DNA of 64,000 nt from Amoebophrya sp. A120 (taxonomy: Eukaryota; Sar; Dinophyceae; Syndiniales; Amoebophryaceae). The translations under genes and the position numbers were made by a program. Shown one piece after another: positions 53,015-62,858 of this stretch (position 1 is the first letter of the stretch; each line of letters begins with the position of its first letter). The notes beneath the pieces are model-generated. The model saw only the letters and a program-made list of their open reading frames with translations. It was not told the DNA's origin and did not search any database. Location: the NCBI GenBank assembly GCA_905178155.1, contig CAJINV010000028.1, positions 1 to 64,000 on the forward strand. The letters are read 5' to 3'.

Positions 53015-53887
53015 ATGTCCTCCTCCGCACCGTTTAAAGGCGTGATAAAGTCCGTTTCTTTGAAGAAGGACTACACCACGAACTGCAACGTCAAGCTGTG
53101 GCAGCAGTACAAGCAGGGGAGTGGTTTGATGGATGCAGTGATCACGGTGGACGCGCTGACTGACTACGCTGAGTTCCTCGTTAGCAAACCGTATGCGTCA
53201 GCACTGAACTACCTCAGTGCGGCGGTAGGTTACGAGGCTAGCAGATCCCGACTTGAAGAATCGGTGCACTTCGAGCGCCGATTCAAACAGCTGAAAAACT
53301 CCGTCGTGAAGGAGTTGAGTGGAGTTTTGCCCACGCAGGCGCGCGTCTTCTGTGTGAGGGAGCTGGTGCGGCTCCCGCAGCCGATGCGTACGATTCTGGT
53401 GCTCCCGATCTACCTGGGGTGGCGTGATGCATCACTGCGCGAGGCCACCAATGCTGATGTCGAGCTGGTTGGTGGCCAGCTCTTAGTCCATTGCGGGAAG
53501 GACAAGGTGAAGAAAAGCGCAGGAAGAACGGTAGCCGTCCCCTGCTGCTGCTCCCCGGCGTTCAAAAACGTCCTTTGCCCGATACATGGGCCTAGCTGGA
53601 ACCTGAGCGTGGACGATGCAGACAGGGCGGAAGCGTTGCGGTCTTGCAATGCCCAGCTCTCCCGCCACTCCTTTAGGAGGACGCTGGCAGTGCATGTCCG
53701 CCTGCACCTACATGATTCCGGGCTGGAATGGGATTCCCTTCCGGCGGTGCAAAAGGCGAAAATAAATCGCCACTTCGGTTGGGGCCAAGGCAGCGTGATG
53801 TTCTGCCGGTACTCTGGCGACTACCTGAACTACGAGCAGGACCTGCGGCTCCCATTGGGCCGCATGATGGAAAGCTTCAGCCAATGA
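53015..53887 (+). CDS. Tyrosine recombinase (Crypton/DIRS-like), copy 1
   Basis: ATG 53015 gives 290 residues. An upstream in-frame extension to 52919 has no ATG. Residues 41-110 are a helical DNA-binding core-type region (VDALTDYAEFLVSKPYASAL). The catalytic half has Arg137 in YLGWRDASLREAT (box I), a Lys cluster at 162-167 (GKDKVKK) in the beta-hairpin position, His218-Ser-Phe-Arg221 (HxxR), His253 to Trp256 in NRHFGWGQGSVM, and a candidate nucleophile Tyr266 in CRYSGDY. These R-K-HxxR-(H/W)-Y features, in order and spacing, define tyrosine recombinases/integrases; the GW-SVM-RY ending is like Crypton and DIRS enzymes. A Cys-rich insert (PCCCSPAFKNVLCPIHG, 176-192) could bind metal. The reading frame is intact, lies between core sites 3 and 4, and is identical to the copy at 58987-59859. 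Presumably it acts on the core sites. Confidence 0.88.
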   Translation: MSSSAPFKGVIKSVSLKKDYTTNCNVKLWQQYKQGSGLMDAVITVDALTDYAEFLVSKPYASALNYLSAAVGYEASRSRLEESVHFERRFKQLKNSVVKELSGVLPTQARVFCVRELVRLPQPMRTILVLPIYLGWRDASLREATNADVELVGGQLLVHCGKDKVKKSAGRTVAVPCCCSPAFKNVLCPIHGPSWNLSVDDADRAEALRSCNAQLSRHSFRRTLAVHVRLHLHDSGLEWDSLPAVQKAKINRHFGWGQGSVMFCRYSGDYLNYEQDLRLPLGRMMESFSQ

Positions 53888-54319
53888 CGCAGGAGGTGTG
53901 TTGCGTGCAGATGGTTCGTCCGGGGTGGCCGGGTTGTGCAGTTGGTGGCGTGCTGCTATGCGCTGGCGAGGTCACGGGACCCACAGCGTGTAGATTGGAT
54001 GTGACGCTACCGAGGGCACAGCCCCCCCCATGTTGAACGATGATGGTGATCTGATTCCTACAGTGTTGAAAGAAAGTTTTTCTTGTGTAAGTACGATGCT
54101 GCTGTGTGCCTCTGTCGCTTCGCTTTCGGTTGCTAGTTCTACTGACACACCAACGCTGACTGCGCTATACCTTAAAAGTCTGTCATGAAAGTTGCTTTGT
54201 TCGACTACATTTTTCGGTTGCCTTGTGTATACGCTGTTTTTTTTGGGAAGCGGGACGCATCGGATAAGTCATGCGAAGGAGCGCCTCCTCTGGTAAGGGC
54301 GGCGGGAAAGCCTCCCGCC

Positions 54320-54347
54320 AATCTTCGTGAAATCGTCCTCTTCCCTT
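54320..54347 (+). repeat. Core site 4
   Basis: Same core, left flank GCCTCCCGCC, right flank AAGTGCAACACAG then GATGATAAATAATTT. The next 120 bp (GCCTCGAAATCCTATGGCAC onwards) resemble the region after core 3, showing that the two cassettes share ancestry. Confidence 0.9.
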
Positions 54348-54759
54348 TAAGTGCAACACAGAATGTGATGATAAATAATTTGCCTCGAAATCCTATGGCA
54401 CCCGATGCGTGATGCTAGTGCCGTGCTGTCTTGCTGCTCTGTGTGGGCCAGGAGTGAAGAAGACCCTAAAGCTCCCGCTGGTGCTGGTGCAAAATTTTTG
54501 ATTTGTTCCTACTAAAAATCCGTTGTCACTGTCGTTGAAGCCTGTTGATCGTTTGTTGTCGTATGCCATGCTGTCGTTGCCATCGCAGTCGTGTCACACT
54601 TCGCATTATCGTCGTCTAAGTAAGAGAGATGATGAGGCTGAGTGATGAGTAGTTGTCCGTGCAAATCGTGAAGTGTCGATGTTTCACTAGTTATGGACAT
54701 AGTTACTGATGCTACCTGAATCTGTGGTCTAAAAGTCTTCTACTAGAGTTGAGAAAAGG

Positions 54760-55745
54760 ATGTCGTTTAAAGGCGTCCAAAAGTCTGTGTCCTTGCGAAA
54801 GGACTACAGCAGCAACTGCAACGTGAAGCTGTGGCTGCAGTTCAAGACCGATTTTGGGATCACTGACGGTGCCACCATTACGGTGGATGAGCTGACGGAC
54901 TTTGCTGAATTCTTGGTTTCCAAGCCCTACGCATCCGCTGCGAACTACCTCGGCGCCGCTGTTGGCTACGAGGCAAGCAGGAGCAAGCTGCAGGAATCGG
55001 TGCACTTCGAGCGGAGCTGAGCGGCTTGTTGTCGCGGAACGAGTGCGAGAAGTTCCTGAACCACGTGCGGCTGTATGACTCCTCGGACTGCATTTGGTGC
55101 CTGCAGACGATGTTCCAGGTGTTTTTCAAGCAGTACTCTGCGACCTGCGACAAGTCTCCGGAGTATTTCATGGCGATGTTCAACAACCAGATGCAGCAGC
55201 GGTTGTTGAAAAAGATGAACGCTGGGACTTCCACCACCCCCGGTGCCGGTGCTGGCTCGAAGAACCAGAATCGTGGAAACCACGTTTCTGGTTCCAGGGA
55301 TTTGGTGCCCCGTTCGGATACGGCCAGCAGGTGCAGGCCCCGACTGCCAGCGCCGCCCAGATGCAGTCCCCGCAGCCGTTTAGCGGTGCCCCGACCGGAC
55401 CGAAGACCTACCTCTTCTTGCCCAAGGGCATCTGCCACAAGGAGGTGAAGGTATTACCCCCTCCCCTGTGTTGCTGATGAATGAAGATGTTGATAAAGAT
55501 GTTTGTAGATGATTATCAGGTGACGCAGCGATGAGATTCTTTAGTTGACCATGCAGATGTATGATGTTGCTGCTACTTCTTCTTGCTTAAAAGACTGACC
55601 TCTGTGACCTAGTGCGATCATCTACCAATTACAATCCCAGGATGGCCAGTGCCCGGACCGCCAGAACTGCAAGCACAAGCACAAGGGTGATGACGGGTAC
55701 CCAGATGCTGAAGTCGCCGCTGCACTGGCGCGGCGATCTTCGTGA
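54760..55745 (+). pseudogene. Recombinase-derived gene with CCCH zinc finger, broken frame
   Basis: The first 86 codons (MSFKGVQKSVSLRKDYSSNC...) are clearly related to residues 7-88 of the intact recombinase, then stop. A deletion of about ten codons shifts frame, and GELSGLL-type sequence resumes in another phase, reading NECEKFLNHVRLYDSSDCIW and a helical stretch (FFKQYSATCDKSPEYFMAMF) not seen in the recombinase. A second shift near 55300 coincides with a hairpin. The last frame is Gln/Pro/Gly-rich and, across a GT-AG intron at 55451-55640, creates C-X8-C-X5-C-X3-H, a canonical CCCH finger; the stop TGA is supplied by core site 5. The catalytic half of the recombinase is absent. It could be a decayed gene or a structural companion protein needing frameshifting. 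Confidence 0.55.
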
Positions 55746-55762
55746 AATCGTCCTCTTCCCTT
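55736..55762 (+). repeat. Core site 5
   Basis: Same core, left flank GGCGCGGCG from the CCCH frame, right flank AAATGCAAATTCCTCGC, which is host N-terminal exon. Confidence 0.9.
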
Positions 55763-55906
55763 TAAATGCAAATTCCTCGCTTTTTCCTCCATCCGCAGCC
55801 GTCGCTGGTAGGCACGCTCATCCTCGGACTGATCACAGTCGGAGGTGTCAGAGACCGCCGGGCCGCCGCGGGGCAGATCGAAATCTCTGCTTGGTGAAGA
55901 CGACAT
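55736..55906 (-). pseudogene. Duplicated N-terminal exon of the split host gene
   Basis: Minus-strand ATG at 55904-55906, reading MSSSPSRDFDLPRGGP and then SEDERAYQRRLRMEEKARN up to the core peptide KGRGRFHED. Almost identical to 61708-61878; one amino acid differs (F for L). Because the continuation of the gene is 6 kb away beyond further cassettes, this copy is probably not functional. Confidence 0.6.
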
Positions 55907-56945
55907 GATCTTGTTAGGGGTAAGAAAATGATCTACGACCCTTTTTCAAACGGTATTGGAACGGTTTAGGTAACAAGAGCGCGCCTTGAAGAAGAGACGA
56001 AATCTTATTATTAAAGTTGATTTCTTCCGAGGTGATCTTCTGCTAGTACCGTAGCATTGGCATTGCAGATCTTCAAAAATGACATTCAAGAACGCTCTTT
56101 CTTGACTGCTACTACTGTTGCGGCACTGGTTTTTTCAAGAAGAATGGTGTTGCTCGATATTAGGATGATGCTGATGATCTGATTATGATTTCGTAGTGAT
56201 GGATCCTCAGCGTCAGCGGGGCGTAAAAGGTGGGTAGGAATTCGAATTGTCAGTCGTGGTTTTTCAACAAGTTCACCCCTGTTGATCGGTGTTCCAAAAG
56301 TTGAAATAGCGTCTCCGTCTCAGGATAGAAAAAGTGTTCCGAAGATGATATCAGAATGGTTTTCTACGACACACGTACGATCTACACAAATCTGGAAGCG
56401 GTCAACGGCAGCATGATGAACATGGTGCACGTGTTCCAGCTTCTTTCTTATCTGCATGCATCTGTGGTATTGAATAGTGTCGGTTTATTTTGGACGAACA
56501 CGAAGAGCTTCATCGGGATCCTGTCAAGCTGCAGACGAAATGGCAACAATAGCAAAGCTTCATACAACAAGGAGCTGCAGTTACGAGAATGATTTCTATC
56601 TAGCATGATCGTATACCTGCGTAGAAGGTAAATGGATCGATCTGTCTCGTCGTACTTGCTTTGTTGACTTCTACCTCCGTCGTGTGATCTTCTACCAGTA
56701 TCGTAGCCTGGATCATCTTGGAGGACGACCTTCAGAGGCACATGTAGCAGAACCACGGATGAAGCAACAATCAACTGACGGATCTCATTCTCACGTGCGA
56801 AACTGCATAACGACATTGCGATTGGAGATGACGTCGAAATTCAAGAGTTTGCGTCGAATTCGAAAAACGTAAAGGTTGGTTAATTTAAATTCAAAAGCTC
56901 TCTCGCTCTCTCGCGACTCTCCCGACCTCGCGACTCTCCTGAGCC
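55907..56945. other. Duplicated host intergenic segment
   Basis: Corresponds to 61879-62880, the interval between the split gene and its upstream neighbour. A 78-codon plus-strand frame at 56356-56592 (MVFYDTRTIYTNLEAVNGSM...) is kept open in both copies with two conservative changes, but may be chance. The last six codons of the neighbouring gene are present as a truncated end before 56901. CTCTCGCGACTCTC repeats follow up to the next core. Confidence 0.5.
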
Positions 56946-56973
56946 AATCTTCGTGAAATCGTCCTCTTCCCTT
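56946..56973 (+). repeat. Core site 6
   Basis: Same core, left flank CCTGAGCC, right flank AAGTGGACGTG. Confidence 0.9.
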
Positions 56974-58483
56974 TAAGTGGACGTGTCAACGTCAAGGACT
57001 GTCGCATGAGCGATTACATGCCGTCCTACCAGAGAGAACACTACTAAGCTAACTAGGTACCCTCATGGTACTACGGAGTTATGGATGTGATTCATACTAC
57101 GGGCTTCATACCTGAAGCCATTCTGGCACTGTGTTCCATTGGTATCCATTGCCATGGTTGTAGTGTGTCCCTGTGTGTGGATCCTAGTGGTGTGATCCTA
57201 CTCATGATCCTACTGCTGATCCTCTAGACCCATCTATATTCTAGGTTTGTCATGCGCAAAATCGAGAAAGAACCTCGACCAACTGCCTCTGGTGCCCTTT
57301 TTCAAAATAGTCGCATGCTGATACTAGCACTCGCGAACCGAATTTCTAGGGATAAGGCTACCAGGCTACTCGAGGAAATGCACCCCAGCGCAGAAGACAA
57401 ATCAGAAAGGAGGAAATATAGCCTCTAATACTCCCAATGTCTGAAAATAAATCTGAGTCCTTCGCTTCAAAGCGGAATGCAACCTCTACCCAGAAACTGC
57501 TAGAACCTGCAAAGGGGTTCATCAGCATCGCGCGAAAATTTCCGGTAAGGTCCTGAGCAGACATCCTCCAATAAAACCCAGCAAATGCAACAAATCTCCT
57601 CCGTGGTTCAAGCGACTACGCGCAGCTTCCACATCGGAAAAGTTACCACATTGGCCCCAAGGACAAAAGCATACGGACTGGGGGGTCTTCCTGTATTGAC
57701 CTGGTCCAAGTTCCAAAGCTAATGTCTGCCTGCATTTTCAGCTGCTGATAAACAAATCAGAGCGGCGGCGGATAGATCAAAACAACAGAAGAACTGCAAT
57801 GCTTTCCGCGTCCAGAAAGCTTTGCGATTCCTGTGCGGCTTTCCTAGCGAGGTCAACAGCCTCGCCGGCTTTCAGACTCGTACAAGCTCAAAGCTTTCAG
57901 TCGACCACTGGTCCCAGTCTCGGTCTAATTCGACTTCTTTTCTAAGTACATTCGACACACGCACGCGGCGTTTCCTGCTACCACGCAAGATTTCTTTGAG
58001 GAGGCATTAGATAGCGAGAGCACAAAACCGCTCCACTTGTCTCAGCACGACTTACACCCGAGAAGTTTCTTCACTTTCATTATTCTAGCGACCGCAGGGA
58101 GGGATTGGCGTTCGATAGTGGCAACACTATCTTCACAAGCCATTTCTTTCCTTATCCTCGCCAACAGCAACCGCTCCCAAGCCTAGGCTTGGCGCGCTGC
58201 GTGGCGCCTTCGCCTTAGCCAAAAGCCGTAGGAACTTCCAACCAGCAACAGACTCAGTTGCGGTGTAGTTCTGGCCTAAAGAAGCCTCTTCTTCTATCGA
58301 CAAAAGCAGTTGATCCCAAATGGTCGACCGACCTCTTTTTCTACACAATTACAGCAGACAGCTGCCAATGAGGAAGCTAGTCCTTCTGTCTCAACCTCAA
58401 AACCTCAGTCGCCTTTTTCCTGAAAGGCGTTCTCGTGGACCCCGACTGCATTCCCGGGAGCTGCTCCTTCGGGCAATCGAGCC
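56974..58483. other. Cassette 6, unique 1.5 kb
   Basis: Present once. Minus-strand open frames at 57358-57564 and 58133-58348 (STIWDQLLLSIEEEASLGQN, SVAGWKFLRLLAKAKAPR) look protein-like, but I cannot join or identify them. The right end has GCTGCTCCTTCGGGCAATCG, a diverged version of the host flank beside core 1. Confidence 0.4.
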
Positions 58484-58511
58484 AATCTTCGTGAAATCGT
58501 CCTCTTCCCTT
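58484..58511 (+). repeat. Core site 7
   Basis: Same core, left flank ATCGAGCC, right flank TTACGCAACACAGAATG as at core 3. Confidence 0.9.
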
Positions 58512-58986
58512 TTACGCAACACAGAATGTGATGATAAATAATTTCCTCGTATCCTTTGGTTCCCGATGCAAGTTGTAGCTGTAGCTGACTGATGTTGATA
58601 GTGTGTGTTGCCCGCTGCTGATGCTTGGGCCAGGAGTGCAGAGACCCTTAAGCTCCTGATGGTGCTGAAGCTTGTTCTTTTCTCTCGTGAGTCGTATTTT
58701 CGTCGATGAAGCATGACGAATGATAGTCTGCTTCTATCGTACATCGCTCGACTGATGTCGTCAAATCGTTATTGCCATCGTTGAAATGAAACTACACTCG
58801 CTGGTCGTTGTCGTTGCTTGAGTGAGCCGATGTGTAAAGCATACTTGGGTTGCAAAAGATGAGCGCTGACAGAAATTACATCAGAAATAGTTGCTATCTG
58901 TTACAGTTGCTGATAGTTTAAAGCTACTAGTACGCATTCTCCTTTTGAAGTTGGTTTTGAATCTGTACGTGCTGAGCAAAAGCAAG

Positions 58987-59859
58987 ATGTCCTCCTCCGC
59001 ACCGTTTAAAGGCGTGATAAAGTCCGTTTCTTTGAAGAAGGACTACACCACGAACTGCAACGTCAAGCTGTGGCAGCAGTACAAGCAGGGGAGTGGTTTG
59101 ATGGATGCAGTGATCACGGTGGACGCGCTGACTGACTACGCTGAGTTCCTCGTTAGCAAACCGTATGCGTCAGCACTGAACTACCTCAGTGCGGCGGTAG
59201 GTTACGAGGCTAGCAGATCCCGACTTGAAGAATCGGTGCACTTCGAGCGCCGATTCAAACAGCTGAAAAACTCCGTCGTGAAGGAGTTGAGTGGAGTTTT
59301 GCCCACGCAGGCGCGCGTCTTCTGTGTGAGGGAGCTGGTGCGGCTCCCGCAGCCGATGCGTACGATTCTGGTGCTCCCGATCTACCTGGGGTGGCGTGAT
59401 GCATCACTGCGCGAGGCCACCAATGCTGATGTCGAGCTGGTTGGTGGCCAGCTCTTAGTCCATTGCGGGAAGGACAAGGTGAAGAAAAGCGCAGGAAGAA
59501 CGGTAGCCGTCCCCTGCTGCTGCTCCCCGGCGTTCAAAAACGTCCTTTGCCCGATACATGGGCCTAGCTGGAACCTGAGCGTGGACGATGCAGACAGGGC
59601 GGAAGCGTTGCGGTCTTGCAATGCCCAGCTCTCCCGCCACTCCTTTAGGAGGACGCTGGCAGTGCATGTCCGCCTGCACCTACATGATTCCGGGCTGGAA
59701 TGGGATTCCCTTCCGGCGGTGCAAAAGGCGAAAATAAATCGCCACTTCGGTTGGGGCCAAGGCAGCGTGATGTTCTGCCGGTACTCTGGCGACTACCTGA
59801 ACTACGAGCAGGACCTGCGGCTCCCATTGGGCCGCATGATGGAAAGCTTCAGCCAATGA
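58987..59859 (+). CDS. Tyrosine recombinase, copy 2
   Basis: Same 290-residue product as 53015-53887, with Arg137, HSFR at 218-221, HFGW at 253-256 and Tyr266 all present and no difference that I can see. Two intact identical copies imply recent duplication or homogenisation and at least recently selected function. It lies between core sites 7 and 8. Confidence 0.88.
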   Translation: MSSSAPFKGVIKSVSLKKDYTTNCNVKLWQQYKQGSGLMDAVITVDALTDYAEFLVSKPYASALNYLSAAVGYEASRSRLEESVHFERRFKQLKNSVVKELSGVLPTQARVFCVRELVRLPQPMRTILVLPIYLGWRDASLREATNADVELVGGQLLVHCGKDKVKKSAGRTVAVPCCCSPAFKNVLCPIHGPSWNLSVDDADRAEALRSCNAQLSRHSFRRTLAVHVRLHLHDSGLEWDSLPAVQKAKINRHFGWGQGSVMFCRYSGDYLNYEQDLRLPLGRMMESFSQ

Positions 59860-60291
59860 CGCAGGAGGTGTGTTGCGTGCAGATGGTTCGTCCGGGGTGG
59901 CCGGGTTGTGCAGTTGGTGGCGTGCTGCTATGCGCTGGCGAGGTCACGGGACCCACAGCGTGTAGATTGGATGTGACGCTACCGAGGGCACAGCCCCCCC
60001 CATGTTGAACGATGATGGTGATCTGATTCCTACAGTGTTGAAAGAAAGTTTTTCTTGTGTAAGTACGATGCTGCTGTGTGCCTCTGTCGCTTCGCTTTCG
60101 GTTGCTAGTTCTACTGACACACCAACGCTGACTGCGCTATACCTTAAAAGTCTGTCATGAAAGTTGCTTTGTTCGACTACATTTTTCGGTTGCCTTGTGT
60201 ATACGCTGTTTTTTTTGGGAAGCGGGACGCATCGGATAAGTCATGCGAAGGAGCGCCTCCTCTGGTAAGGGCGGCGGGAAAGCCTCCCGCC

Positions 60292-60319
60292 AATCTTCGT
60301 GAAATCGTCCTCTTCCCTT
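60292..60319 (+). repeat. Core site 8
   Basis: Same core and flanks as site 4. Confidence 0.9.
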
Positions 60320-60731
60320 TAAGTGCAACACAGAATGTGATGATAAATAATTTGCCTCGAAATCCTATGGCACCCGATGCGTGATGCTAGTGCCGTGCTG
60401 TCTTGCTGCTCTGTGTGGGCCAGGAGTGAAGAAGACCCTAAAGCTCCCGCTGGTGCTGGTGCAAAATTTTTGATTTGTTCCTACTAAAAATCCGTTGTCA
60501 CTGTCGTTGAAGCCTGTTGATCGTTTGTTGTCGTATGCCATGCTGTCGTTGCCATCGCAGTCGTGTCACACTTCGCATTATCGTCGTCTAAGTAAGAGAG
60601 ATGATGAGGCTGAGTGATGAGTAGTTGTCCGTGCAAATCGTGAAGTGTCGATGTTTCACTAGTTATGGACATAGTTACTGATGCTACCTGAATCTGTGGT
60701 CTAAAAGTCTTCTACTAGAGTTGAGAAAAGG

Positions 60732-61717
60732 ATGTCGTTTAAAGGCGTCCAAAAGTCTGTGTCCTTGCGAAAGGACTACAGCAGCAACTGCAACGTGAAG
60801 CTGTGGCTGCAGTTCAAGACCGATTTTGGGATCACTGACGGTGCCACCATTACGGTGGATGAGCTGACGGACTTTGCTGAATTCTTGGTTTCCAAGCCCT
60901 ACGCATCCGCTGCGAACTACCTCGGCGCCGCTGTTGGCTACGAGGCAAGCAGGAGCAAGCTGCAGGAATCGGTGCACTTCGAGCGGAGCTGAGCGGCTTG
61001 TTGTCGCGGAACGAGTGCGAGAAGTTCCTGAACCACGTGCGGCTGTATGACTCCTCGGACTGCATTTGGTGCCTGCAGACGATGTTCCAGGTGTTTTTCA
61101 AGCAGTACTCTGCGACCTGCGACAAGTCTCCGGAGTATTTCATGGCGATGTTCAACAACCAGATGCAGCAGCGGTTGTTGAAAAAGATGAACGCTGGGAC
61201 TTCCACCACCCCCGGTGCCGGTGCTGGCTCGAAGAACCAGAATCGTGGAAACCACGTTTCTGGTTCCAGGGATTTGGTGCCCCGTTCGGATACGGCCAGC
61301 AGGTGCAGGCCCCGACTGCCAGCGCCGCCCAGATGCAGTCCCCGCAGCCGTTTAGCGGTGCCCCGACCGGACCGAAGACCTACCTCTTCTTGCCCAAGGG
61401 CATCTGCCACAAGGAGGTGAAGGTATTACCCCCTCCCCTGTGTTGCTGATGAATGAAAATGTTGATAAAGATGTTTGTAGATGATTATCAGGTGACGCAG
61501 CGATGAGATTCTTTAGTTGACCATGCAGATGTATGATGTTGCTGCTACTTCTTCTTGCTTAAAAGACTGACCTCTGTGACCTAGTGCGATCATCTACCAA
61601 TTACAATCCCAGGATGGCCAGTGCCCGGACCGCCAGAACTGCAAGCACAAGCACAAGGGTGATGACGGGTACCCAGATGCTGAAGTCGCCGCTGCACTGG
61701 CGCGGCGATCTTCGTGA
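60732..61717 (+). pseudogene. Recombinase-derived gene with CCCH zinc finger, copy 2
   Basis: Same frame breaks, hairpin, intron and terminal CCCH frame as 54760-55745; one base change at 61457 falls inside the intron. Because both copies share every break, the breaks predate the duplication. Confidence 0.55.
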
Positions 61718-61734
61718 AATCGTCCTCTTCCCTT
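61708..61734 (+). repeat. Core site 9 (right end of array)
   Basis: Same core, left flank from the CCCH frame, right flank AAATGCAAATTCC, the host exon. Confidence 0.9.
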
Positions 61735-61878
61735 TAAATGCAAATTCCTCGCTTTTTCCTCCATCCGCAGCCGTCGCTGGTAGGCACGCTCATCCTCGGA
61801 CTGATCACAGTCGGAGGTGTCAGAGACCGCCGGGCCGCCGCGTGGCAGATCGAGATCCCTGCTTGGTGAAGACGACAT
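61708..61878 (-). CDS. N-terminal exon of the split host gene
   Basis: Minus-strand ATG at 61876-61878. The 57 residues are acidic then basic (SDTSDCDQSEDERAYQRRLR, MEEKARNLHL) and end with KGRGRFHED, encoded by the core. The same peptide in the same codon phase begins the remaining gene at 49549, where it continues DWLKLSPEEQ. Together the two pieces would give an uninterrupted charged coiled-coil. The gene starts about 980 bp downstream of the stop of the minus-strand gene at 62859-63553. Confidence 0.6.
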
Positions 61879-62330
61879 GATCTTGTTAGGGGTAAGAAAA
61901 TGATCTTTTACGACCCTTTTTTAAACGGTATTGGAATGGTTTAGGTAACAAGAGCGCGCCTTGAAGAAGAGACGAAATCTTATTATTAAAGTTGATATTT
62001 TCCGAGGTGATCTTCTGCTAGTACCGTAGCATTGGCATTGCAGATCTTCAAAAATGACACTCAAGAACGCTTTTTCTTGACTGCTACTACTGTTGCGGCA
62101 CTGGTTTTTTCAAGAAGAATGGTGTTGCTCGATATCGGGATGATGCTGATGATCTGATTATGATTTCGTAGTGATGGATCCTCAGCGTCAGCGGGGCGTA
62201 AAAGGTGGGTAGGAATTCGAATTGTCAGTCGTGGTTTTTCAACAAGTTCACCCCTGTTGATCGGTGTTCCAAAAGTTGAAATAGCGTCTCCGTCTCAGGA
62301 TAGAAAAAGTGTTCCGAAGATGATATCAGA

Positions 62331-62567
62331 ATGGTTTTCTACGACACACGTACGATCTACACAAATCTGGAAGCGGTCAACGGCAGCATGATGAACATGG
62401 TGCACGTGTTCCAGCTTCTTTCTTATCTGCATGCATCTGTGGTATTGAATAGTGTCGGTTTATTTTGGACGAACACGAAGAGCTTCATCGGGATCCTGTC
62501 AAGCTGCAGACGAAATGGCAACAAGAGCAAAGCTTCATACAACAAGGAGCTGCAATTACAAGAATGA
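62331..62567 (+). other. 78-codon open frame, second copy
   Basis: Counterpart of 56356-56592 with two amino-acid changes (N to K, R to Q). Weak evidence for coding; it lies in the intergenic part of the duplicated block. Confidence 0.2.
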
Positions 62568-62858
62568 TTTCTATCTAGCATGTGCATGATCGTGCAACTG
62601 CGTTGTAGAAGGTATAGTGGATCGATCTGTCTCGTATTTCTTTTGTTGACTTCTACTTCCGTCGCGTGATCTTCTACCAGTATCGTAGCCTGGAACATCT
62701 TGGAGGGCGACCTTCAGAGGCACATGTAGCACAACCACGGATGAAGCAACAATCAACTGACGGATCTCACGTGCAAAAAAACTGCATAACGACATTGCGA
62801 TTGGAGATGATGTCGAAATTCAAGAGCTTGCGTCGAATTCGAAACACGTAAAAGTTGG

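Larger units (their letters stand above)
52510..56901 (+). repeat. 4.4-kb duplicated block, copy 1
   Basis: Repeats at 58484-62880 with an offset of 5,972-5,975 bp. Both copies start at a core site. Both end at TTAATTTAAATTCAAAAGCT, the last codons of the minus-strand gene at 62859-63553. The recombinase and CCCH segments are almost identical; the part right of the third internal core differs by several percent. Confidence 0.93.

Noticed and set aside
53410-53855. Minus-strand ORFs opposite the recombinase (also at 59382-59827)
   Set aside because: Shadows of the real plus-strand gene, which alone carries the catalytic motifs.
49521-61734. Core repeat as a spliced leader or promoter shared by tandem genes
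   Set aside because: It does not match the known dinoflagellate leader, lies inside a coding frame at both array ends, and some intervals after it hold no gene. I keep it as the main alternative to a recombination site.
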